11,202 bases of DNA. Source: Methanobacteriota archaeon. Lineage in GTDB: Archaea; Halobacteriota; Bog-38; Methanoflorentales; Methanoflorentaceae. Of the stretch, positions 5,892 to 11,202 are shown piece by piece. A program made the position numbers and the translations under genes. Every line of letters begins with the position of its first letter. Positions within the stretch are counted from its first letter, which is position 1. The stretch is from positions 14,576 to 25,777 of the forward strand of contig PMYA01000063.1 in the NCBI GenBank assembly GCA_003170935.1. The letters run 5' to 3'. Below the pieces are notes generated by a model that worked only from the letters and a program-made list of their open reading frames with translations, searched no databases and was not told where the DNA came from.

Positions 5892-6629
5892 ATGCACAGT
5901 AAAATCGCTCACGCTATCAAGTTACGTCGAGGACCGGTCGCCATTTTGCTCACCGATCACAAACCGGAAAATGCGTTGGAGTTTACGGAAGATAACGGAC
6001 AAAAGAACCGCTGCATCATTCCGTTGTTTGTCGCCGCCATGACCGGGCACACCGCAGTGCTTGAAAAAAAAACAGTCCTCTGCCCGGGCGGGCAGGTGGG
6101 GCTCTGCTTTAGGCCCTACCAGCTAGGCTATATCGACTACTTCCTCTCAACAGGAAAGGAAGGGAAATTTGAGGGCGAATATCGAAAGAAAACCCCTGAA
6201 TTAGTGCGACAATTTATAAAGAACCTGCCCGATATCACCCTTCCTACGCGCTACGTGGTGATGAAACCGCTTGATAAAGTCACTGATAATGAGATTGACG
6301 AAACTGCTATTGTCGTCTTCGTCGTGAACGCCGACCAACTATCCGCGCTCGCGACTCTGGCTAATTTCGACCGACCGACCAACGATAATGTCTCGACCCT
6401 GTTTGGGTCTGGATGCGGAAGTCTAGTCATGCAAGTGCTTCATCAGAGTCGGGCCGAAATGCCAAAGGCCGTGATTGGCCTAACCGATATCACCGCACGC
6501 AAGTACCTCGACAAAAATGAACTTTCCTTTAGCGTGCCCTTCAAGCGGTTCCTCGAGATGGAAGCGAACGTCGACGAGAGCTTTCTTACTAAGGGGAAGG
6601 ATTGGCCTAAGATTTTAGAGCGGCTCTAA
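5892..6629 (+). CDS. DUF169 family protein
   Basis: A 245-residue soluble protein of the DUF169 family (uncharacterised, frequent in methanogens and other anaerobes). Family-like features are RRGPVAI near the N-terminus, a Cys41 segment followed by AAMTGHTAVL, the CPGGQVGLCF block with Cys64 and Cys72 (64-73), and GSGCGS with Cys175, followed by the C-terminal ITARKYL...FSVPF stretch. The conserved cysteines and glycines suggest metal, cofactor or thiol chemistry, but no reaction is established. The start ATG has GGAGAG at good spacing. It appears to be its own unit: 149 nt separate it from the methyltransferase and a hairpin with T5 follows. Family assignment good; function unknown. Confidence 0.82.
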   Translation: MHSKIAHAIKLRRGPVAILLTDHKPENALEFTEDNGQKNRCIIPLFVAAMTGHTAVLEKKTVLCPGGQVGLCFRPYQLGYIDYFLSTGKEGKFEGEYRKKTPELVRQFIKNLPDITLPTRYVVMKPLDKVTDNEIDETAIVVFVVNADQLSALATLANFDRPTNDNVSTLFGSGCGSLVMQVLHQSRAEMPKAVIGLTDITARKYLDKNELSFSVPFKRFLEMEANVDESFLTKGKDWPKILERL

Positions 6630-6964
6630 AAGTTCTAGCGATCACAAAAACCTCAATGCGCTGCGATTTCATCGCCGGCTTTTTACAGCCCGATCAAGGT
6701 AGTGCCGGCGCATGCCGCCGAGGAGACCTACACTTATAGAGTTCCGTCGATACGTTCATCGTTTTTAGTGTCTCGACCTTACGCTGCAGATGGTCGATCT
6801 GTCTTTTCGCACCCTATTAAGCCCGTTGTCCTTTTGGTTCGCTCCTGCTTTACAACGTTGCAGAGCACAGCTCAGCCGGGCTATTGCAGCTCAGTTGCCC
6901 GTTCCTTTGATCGAATGCCGCACTGAAAGAGGCGGGTGAACGATCTTATAGAGCACTGACATAA
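6630..6964. other. Intergenic region, no gene seen
   Basis: Between the DUF169 and PAP2 genes. It has a possible terminator at 6663-6684 and nothing else I can interpret. The longest plus-strand frame (6702-6926) has a composition unlike a protein and no ribosome binding site. No tRNA-like cloverleaf or longer repeat is seen on either strand. Confidence 0.55.
6663..6684 (+). terminator. Hairpin plus T-run after the DUF169 gene
   Basis: GCGAT (6663-6667) pairs with ATCGC (6671-6675) around TTC, followed by CGGC and T5 (6680-6684). It lies 33 nt after the stop, a plausible end for the DUF169 transcript. The stem is short. Confidence 0.4.
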
Positions 6965-6965
6965 A

Positions 6966-6973
6966 CTATATAG
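6966..6973 (+). promoter_or_regulatory. TATA box of the PAP2 gene
   Basis: CTATATAG, a near-ideal archaeal TATA box centred at about 6969.5. It is about 27 nt before ATG 6997 but only about 18 nt before the alternative TTG 6988, so it favours a leaderless message starting at ATG 6997. Confidence 0.6.
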
Positions 6974-6996
6974 CGCACGTTACGCATTTGGCAATA

Positions 6997-7659
6997 ATGC
7001 TCCTCTTTTTGTCACTTGTTCACTCGCCAGTAGCGGCTGCGTATCTCGGTGGTTTCGACTACAACGCCACACATTTCGTTCGAGCACTCAATGATGGCGG
7101 CTTTCTTAACACGCTGTTTTGGTGGGTCACGTTCACAGGCAGCCTCACCTTCATGGTGGTTATCACGATCGCGCTCTATCTCGCCGGTGCCCGCAAAGAA
7201 GCGCTCGTCTTCGCGCTCGTCTTCATAATAGCGAATGTGGTCGCGTTCGGACTGAAGTATGCCATCGCACGTCCGCGGCCGGACGATTTGGGTGTACCCC
7301 CAGAAGCTCAGCCCGCGTTTCCCAGTGGTCACACCACAAATGCATTTGCGTTCGCCACGACGCTGTCGTCTTACCACCGGAAGTTCAGCGTTGTAATGTT
7401 CTCGTGGGCTTTACTAGTGGCATTTAGTAGGGTCTATCTTGGGTTTCACTACGTTACCGACCTTATAGGTGGGGCGCTCGTCGGTATCACAATAAGCATT
7501 ATTGTCACTCGCGCTGCGAAACGCATCGACGGAGAAGTGACGCGCATCGCAAACACGCCGCCTCCACCGACGACTTGGCAGGGTGTCGTCAAACTGCCTC
7601 TCGTATTCATCACACAGCTACTTCAGGTGGGTTACGCCTTAGTTAAGAGGCGCAACTAG
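6997..7659 (+). CDS. PAP2-family membrane phosphatase
   Basis: A 220-residue integral membrane protein of the PAP2 (type 2 phosphatidic acid phosphatase) superfamily. All three active-site motifs are present: K-x6-R-P (Lys87 to Arg94), PSGH (109-112, His112 as acid) and S-R-x5-H-x3-D (Arg145, nucleophile His151, Asp155). At least five hydrophobic segments surround them. Members dephosphorylate lipid phosphates, including phosphatidic acid, prenyl diphosphates and polyprenyl diphosphates, usually on the outer membrane face. A tail beyond the last motif includes TPPPPTTW. Start: TTG 6988 is in frame, but ATG 6997 fits the TATA box distance. It is followed 68 nt later by a DedA gene on the same strand, which suggests lipid-carrier recycling. 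Family certain; exact substrate unknown. Confidence 0.92.
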   Translation: MLLFLSLVHSPVAAAYLGGFDYNATHFVRALNDGGFLNTLFWWVTFTGSLTFMVVITIALYLAGARKEALVFALVFIIANVVAFGLKYAIARPRPDDLGVPPEAQPAFPSGHTTNAFAFATTLSSYHRKFSVVMFSWALLVAFSRVYLGFHYVTDLIGGALVGITISIIVTRAAKRIDGEVTRIANTPPPPTTWQGVVKLPLVFITQLLQVGYALVKRRN

Positions 7660-7694
7660 CTTGATTTTGTCCGATTTCGACTGCATGGCGATAT

Positions 7695-7720
7695 CTATTT
7701 ATCTGGCCCCGGTATGAGGA
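7695..7720 (+). promoter_or_regulatory. TATA-like box and GAGGA before the DedA gene
   Basis: CTATTTAT (7695-7702) is centred about 29 nt before ATG 7728, and GAGGA (7716-7720) lies 7 nt before it. If transcription starts at the predicted place the message is nearly leaderless and GAGGA is not transcribed. If it is co-transcribed with PAP2, GAGGA would serve as ribosome binding site. Both modes are possible. Confidence 0.4.
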
Positions 7721-7727
7721 ATGGTGC

Positions 7728-8384
7728 ATGTTGCTAACGCAGCTTATCCTAGCTCTAAGCTTCAATATTACTCAGACGCTCAGCGATTTTATAATCTCAG
7801 TTATCGAGCAGCTCGGATATGCAGGCGTCTTTGTTGGCATGACCTTGGAGAGCGTTGGTCTGCCGATTCCAAGTGAAGTTATTATGCCCTTCGCCGGGTA
7901 CGTCGTATGGGAAGGGGGTCTAACGCTTATTGGTATCACCATCGCAGGCACACTCGGCTGCCTCGCTGGGTCGTTGATCGCCTACTGCATCGGCCTGTGG
8001 GGCGGCAGACCCCTACTCGAACGTTACGGCAAATACGTGCTCATTCGCAAAAGTGAACTCGACCGGGCAGACGAATGGTTTGAAAAGTACGGGGATAAAG
8101 CTGTTTTTATAAGCAGGCTACTTCCTGTCATCCGCACCTTCATCTCGTTCCCCGCCGGTATCGTCCACATGGACGTAAGGAAGTTTTCGCTTTACACGGT
8201 TTTAGGATCGCTTCCGTGGTGTTTTGCGCTCGCCTATATTGGGGTCCTGCTAGGCCCGCACTGGGTGGATATTGAAGGGCTATTCAAATATCTTGATATT
8301 GCGGTCGTTTTAGGCATCATAGCGCTAATTGCCTATCTTATTTATCACCGAAAGCGGATTGTATCACACATGCGGTCTTCGTAG
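7728..8384 (+). CDS. DedA-family membrane protein (putative lipid-phosphate translocase)
   Basis: A 218-residue polytopic membrane protein of the DedA/SNARE-associated (VTT) family. Key elements: E41-SVGLPIPSE-50 with Glu41 and Glu50 in the re-entrant region, and F-ISR130-LLP-VIR136-TFISFPAG, where Arg130 and Arg136 match by position the arginines essential in E. coli YqjA. Hydrophobic segments lie at about 52-92, 155-176 and 188-206, and the C-terminus is basic. Bacterial DedA proteins have been shown to return undecaprenyl phosphate across the membrane; in archaea the analogue would act on a polyprenyl/dolichyl phosphate. The PAP2 phosphatase just upstream would make that substrate, so the pair fits a recycling route. 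Family certain; the lipid is inferred. Confidence 0.92.
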   Translation: MLLTQLILALSFNITQTLSDFIISVIEQLGYAGVFVGMTLESVGLPIPSEVIMPFAGYVVWEGGLTLIGITIAGTLGCLAGSLIAYCIGLWGGRPLLERYGKYVLIRKSELDRADEWFEKYGDKAVFISRLLPVIRTFISFPAGIVHMDVRKFSLYTVLGSLPWCFALAYIGVLLGPHWVDIEGLFKYLDIAVVLGIIALIAYLIYHRKRIVSHMRSS

Positions 8385-8495
8385 GTCACTCACCAACCAT
8401 TTCGCAGTTCCTCAACTTTAAAGTCCCACTAATTATACCAAAATAGGAGATATCGTTCGAAAGAGCGCATGTCTAGGCCATGTTTGTTATAGCTT

Positions 8496-11048
8496 CTACA
8501 ATTTCTCATAGCGCGTTAAAATCAGTTTTGACGCGTCCAAAACGGGCAGACTACTTAAACCTGCGACGACGCTGGCAATTATCGCTGCCGTCGATAGTGA
8601 AGTGAATAAAAATATCCCTTGCAGAGCTGGCACATAGAGCGCTCCTGCTAGAATAACAATAGCCCCTCCGAAAACATACCAAAGCGCTCGGTTTGATCTT
8701 CTTATAGAGGCAGCGACGGTATCTGTCCATGATCGGTTACTTAATACAAGGCACAAATTGGCGATAACCAGCGTAGTAAATGCCATCGTGCGAGCCTGGT
8801 TTTCATTTTGACCAAGGGCAGTTGCTCCAGTATATACGAGCATGACGATCGACAAGATGACTAAACCTTGGAATAGACTCATGCTCAGTTGCTGTCGCGT
8901 GAAAAGAGGTTCACGCGGATTTCGCGGAGCGCGACGCATTACGTTTGGATCTGCAGGCTCAGCTTCAAAAACGATCGATGAAACGGGATCAATAATAAGT
9001 TCAAGAAATGCGATATGGATCGGCAAGAGAATGAGAGGCCAATGAAGGAGCACTGGAAGGAGTGTCATACCTGCTATAGGGACGTGAATCGCAAGGATGT
9101 ACCCCATCGCCTTCTTAATATTGTCATAAATCCGCCGCCCGAGCCTTACTGCGTGCACGATAGATGAGAAGTCATCGTCTAGTAACACCAGTGACGACGC
9201 CTCACGGGCGACGTCGGTGCCTCTTTTTCCCATGGCCACGCCTATGTCTGCTGCTTTCATTGCAGGAGCGTCATTCACGCCATCACCCGTCATGGCAACG
9301 ACTTCACCGTTGGCCTTCAGCGCTTTCACTAAGCGAAGCTTCTGCTCAGGAACAGTTCGAGCGAAGATACACGCAGTTTTGATCCGCTCCTGAAGAGAGC
9401 GATCATCGATTTTTTCGAGTTCTGGCCCTGTAATAATCTCATCGCGCGGAGCGAGTCCGATATATTCTGCGACGCTGCGCGCGGTCCCAGGATAGTCACC
9501 AGTTATCATGATTACCCGTATTCCTGCATCGTAGCACTCCTGAACTGCTTGCCGGACCGTGGGCCGCACGGGGTCAATGAGACCGATCAATCCTAGGAAT
9601 TCAAATGCAAAGTCGTGCTGTTCTAGTGGGAGCTTTTCCGGCCGGAATTGGGCCTCCGCCACGGCCAAAACGCGTAGTCCTTCATTCGCGAGCGCAGAAA
9701 TGTGCCGCGCAAGGTCGCGCTCTTGCGCATCAGAAAAATGGCACAGATCAGCTATCGCTTCGGGTGCGCCCTTCGCAGCGATGATGTAGTCCCCCCCGCT
9801 AGGAGATTGCCATACTCGTGATAGTGCCAGCAAGCGCTCAGAAAGAGGGTACTCTCGTTCAAGCATCCAATCGGCGTGGAGGTGCTCAGTCGCAGCTAAG
9901 ACATGCTCACCTAACACCTTAAACGCCTTTTCCATCGGATCGAACGGGTCTATCTGACTCGCTAAAATACTGAACTCGACGATCTGGTGGAACGATTCAG
10001 GGAGTACCTGCCCCAAATCAAAGTCGACGTCGTAAAGCTGACCGTTCGCAAAAAGGGTTTTCACCGTCATGCGATTGAGCGTGAGGGTGCCCGTCTTATC
10101 GGTGCAAAGGACAGTAGCCGCACCTAGAGTCTCGACCGCGGGCGCATTGCGGGTGAGCACCTGCTGCTGAGAAATACGCCACGCCCCGAGCACCAGAAAC
10201 ACCGTAAGCACCACGGGGAATTCCTCTGGGAGCATTGCCATTGCTAACGCAATGCCAGCGAGAAGCCCGTCAAGCCAGTTACCTCGCGTAGCTCCGTAAG
10301 TAAACACGACAATGAGGAATAACAAGAGCCCAACGAGTGCAATACTGCGAACAAGTCGTTCGGTTTGAACTTGTAATCCCGTCTTTTCGCTATCAAGCGA
10401 GCGAATGGCCGTGCCAATCTTTCCTATCTCAGTCTCAGCCCCTATGGCGCGCATCTCTGCTACGCCGTTTCCACGAACGACGAGTGTGCTTGAGTACACA
10501 AACGGCGTTCCTTCACCGCCAGCACGCTCCATTTCCGACCCTTCGCCGCCCGCCTTTTTTCGCACCGGCACCGATTCACCGGTCAACAGCGACTCGTCGA
10601 TCGACAGATTGATACTTGAAAGCAGGATGCCGTCTGCTGGGACGCGATCGCCTTCGTAAAGAACGACGATATCTCCGCGCACAACTTCGCGACCGGCAAT
10701 CCGCCGTGCCTCGCCCTCGCGAATTACGAGGGCGCGCGGGCTTGAGAGATCGCGAAGCGCTTCTAATGTGCGTTCTGTCCGCCGCTCCTGATATAAGGTG
10801 ATCCCCATTATCACGAAGACGAAGCTTAACAAAATGAGCGCTTCTTGACGGTCGCCGACCAGCAAATAGACGCCGCCCCCACCTAGAAGGAGCAGAAACA
10901 TCGGCTCGCGAATGACCCCCAGCACAATCGCTAGGATACCGCGTGGCTTTTCGGACGGAAGCTCGTTGTAGCCTTCCTCCTCGAGTCGCCTCTCCGCCTC
11001 TTTTTGCGAAAGTCCTGATAGTTCGCCTAAATCTACGTAAGGAGTCAT
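8496..11048 (-). CDS. P-type cation-transporting ATPase (P2-like)
   Basis: A full-length 850-residue ion pump of the HAD/P-type superfamily. An N-terminal cation-ATPase domain (about 1-45) precedes M1-M2 (about 46-87), and the actuator domain carries TGES (156-159). M4 has PEEFPV (274-279), the phosphorylation site is D317-KTGTLT, KGAPE (426-430) marks the nucleotide-binding domain, and TGD (516-518) and TGDGVNDAPA (587-596) form the hinge. Six further C-terminal segments run from about 647 to 835. Transported ion is uncertain: aligned by eye to SERCA, M4 keeps a Glu (275), M5 has His655 where SERCA has Asn768, and M6 has ELIID (683-687) in place of NLVTD. There is no heavy-metal-binding CxxC or CPC, so it is not a P1B pump. 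A duplicated AGGEG (166-170, 176-180) sits in the actuator loop. It converges on DedA; ATG 11048 has a TATA-like box 29 nt upstream. Confidence 0.95.
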   Translation of the reverse strand: MTPYVDLGELSGLSQKEAERRLEEEGYNELPSEKPRGILAIVLGVIREPMFLLLLGGGGVYLLVGDRQEALILLSFVFVIMGITLYQERRTERTLEALRDLSSPRALVIREGEARRIAGREVVRGDIVVLYEGDRVPADGILLSSINLSIDESLLTGESVPVRKKAGGEGSEMERAGGEGTPFVYSSTLVVRGNGVAEMRAIGAETEIGKIGTAIRSLDSEKTGLQVQTERLVRSIALVGLLLFLIVVFTYGATRGNWLDGLLAGIALAMAMLPEEFPVVLTVFLVLGAWRISQQQVLTRNAPAVETLGAATVLCTDKTGTLTLNRMTVKTLFANGQLYDVDFDLGQVLPESFHQIVEFSILASQIDPFDPMEKAFKVLGEHVLAATEHLHADWMLEREYPLSERLLALSRVWQSPSGGDYIIAAKGAPEAIADLCHFSDAQERDLARHISALANEGLRVLAVAEAQFRPEKLPLEQHDFAFEFLGLIGLIDPVRPTVRQAVQECYDAGIRVIMITGDYPGTARSVAEYIGLAPRDEIITGPELEKIDDRSLQERIKTACIFARTVPEQKLRLVKALKANGEVVAMTGDGVNDAPAMKAADIGVAMGKRGTDVAREASSLVLLDDDFSSIVHAVRLGRRIYDNIKKAMGYILAIHVPIAGMTLLPVLLHWPLILLPIHIAFLELIIDPVSSIVFEAEPADPNVMRRAPRNPREPLFTRQQLSMSLFQGLVILSIVMLVYTGATALGQNENQARTMAFTTLVIANLCLVLSNRSWTDTVAASIRRSNRALWYVFGGAIVILAGALYVPALQGIFLFTSLSTAAIIASVVAGLSSLPVLDASKLILTRYEKL

Positions 11049-11073
11049 TCTTACCTGTGTACGCCCGTCATCA

Positions 11074-11081
11074 CTTATATG
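11074..11081 (-). promoter_or_regulatory. TATA box of the P-type ATPase gene
   Basis: On the minus strand this is CATATAAG, with ATATAA centred at about 11077.5, some 29 nt before ATG 11048. The message would be leaderless or have a leader of a few bases. AGGT (11056-11053) lies just before the start but would be at or outside the 5' end. Confidence 0.5.
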
Positions 11082-11112
11082 CGTATTTTTGAGAGCGTGC
11101 GCTTAATGGCCT

Positions 11113-11120
11113 GTTTATAA
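11113..11120 (+). promoter_or_regulatory. Possible plus-strand TATA-like box
   Basis: GTTTATAA reads outward, away from the ATPase gene. With usual spacing, transcription would start near 11143, inside the palindrome at 11140-11156. It is a short motif and any downstream gene is outside the window. Confidence 0.3.
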
Positions 11121-11139
11121 GATGACGGCATCCCGCCAT

Positions 11140-11156
11140 GCAGAGAGCCTCTCTGC
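11140..11156. repeat. Perfect 8-bp palindrome, possible operator
   Basis: GCAGAGAG (11140-11147) and CTCTCTGC (11149-11156) are exact complements around one base. This is a dyad of the size bound by dimeric regulators; a one-base loop makes an RNA hairpin less favourable. It lies 92 bp upstream of the ATPase start, between TATA-like boxes of opposite orientation. Confidence 0.5.
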
Positions 11157-11165
11157 GACTGGAAT

Positions 11166-11176
11166 AACTATATATG
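11166..11176 (+). promoter_or_regulatory. TATA-like box facing out of the window
   Basis: ACTATATATGA, centred near 11171. With archaeal spacing it would start a transcript at about 11197, so a plus-strand gene may begin just past the window end. Confidence 0.35.
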
Positions 11177-11202
11177 ATAAGTAGGATTAGTAAGACTAGT
11201 AA

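Noticed and set aside
6702..6926. 74-codon plus-strand ORF between DUF169 and PAP2
   Set aside because: No ribosome binding site, no family resemblance and composition unlike the neighbouring proteins; regarded as a chance open frame.
10337..10801. Plus-strand ORFs of 61-91 codons opposite the ATPase gene
   Set aside because: They lie wholly inside the well-supported ATPase gene on the other strand and are low-complexity shadows of its codons.
1..11202. CRISPR array, insertion sequence, integrase, tRNA or rRNA
   Set aside because: No spaced direct repeats, transposase or recombinase motifs, or RNA signatures were found on either strand.

Overview
The window looks like a piece of an archaeal chromosome. 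Several genes have an A/T-rich, TATA-like box centred about 27-30 nt before the start codon and little or no ribosome binding site, which is the layout of archaeal leaderless transcripts. The families present also fit an archaeon with anaerobic ancestry: an FmdE-family zinc protein, an iron-sulfur flavoprotein with the compact Isf-type cysteine motif, a DUF169 protein, and a lipoprotein carrying a Lon-type (S16) protease domain. No rRNA, tRNA or other marker is present, so lineage below Archaea is not settled. A methanogen-related euryarchaeon is a reasonable guess, not a demonstration.

Layout, left to right. At 1-552 (+) lies the 3' part of an FmdE-family gene whose start is outside the window. 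At 756-2201 (+) is a complete haem catalase, preceded by a strong inverted repeat and a TATA-like box. A 725-bp gap (2202-2926) has no convincing ORF but holds several inverted repeats, an internal TATA-like box and two T-runs; it may encode a plus-strand RNA. On the minus strand follow the S16-protease lipoprotein (2927-3667), a 369-bp gap with a nested hairpin, a small helix-turn-helix protein (4080-4277) and the iron-sulfur flavoprotein (4396-5061). The flavoprotein is divergent from a SAM-dependent methyltransferase (5140-5742, +), and one A/T box may serve both. Then come the DUF169 protein (5892-6629, +), a PAP2-family membrane phosphatase (6997-7659, +) and a DedA-family membrane protein (7728-8384, +). 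The window ends with a large P-type cation ATPase on the minus strand (8496-11048) and its upstream region, which contains a perfect 8-bp palindrome and a further plus-strand TATA-like box facing out of the window.

Most genes appear to be separate transcription units with their own promoters. Two functional groupings stand out. Catalase and the flavoprotein fit oxygen or redox defence. PAP2 plus DedA fit recycling of a polyprenyl-phosphate lipid carrier, with dephosphorylation followed by transbilayer return. The P-type ATPase has recognisable catalytic motifs but an ion-binding set that differs from classical calcium pumps. I see no CRISPR array, transposase, integrase or clear defence system. 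The best candidates for something undescribed are the structured intergenic segment at about 2565-2837 and the lipoprotein S16 protease.
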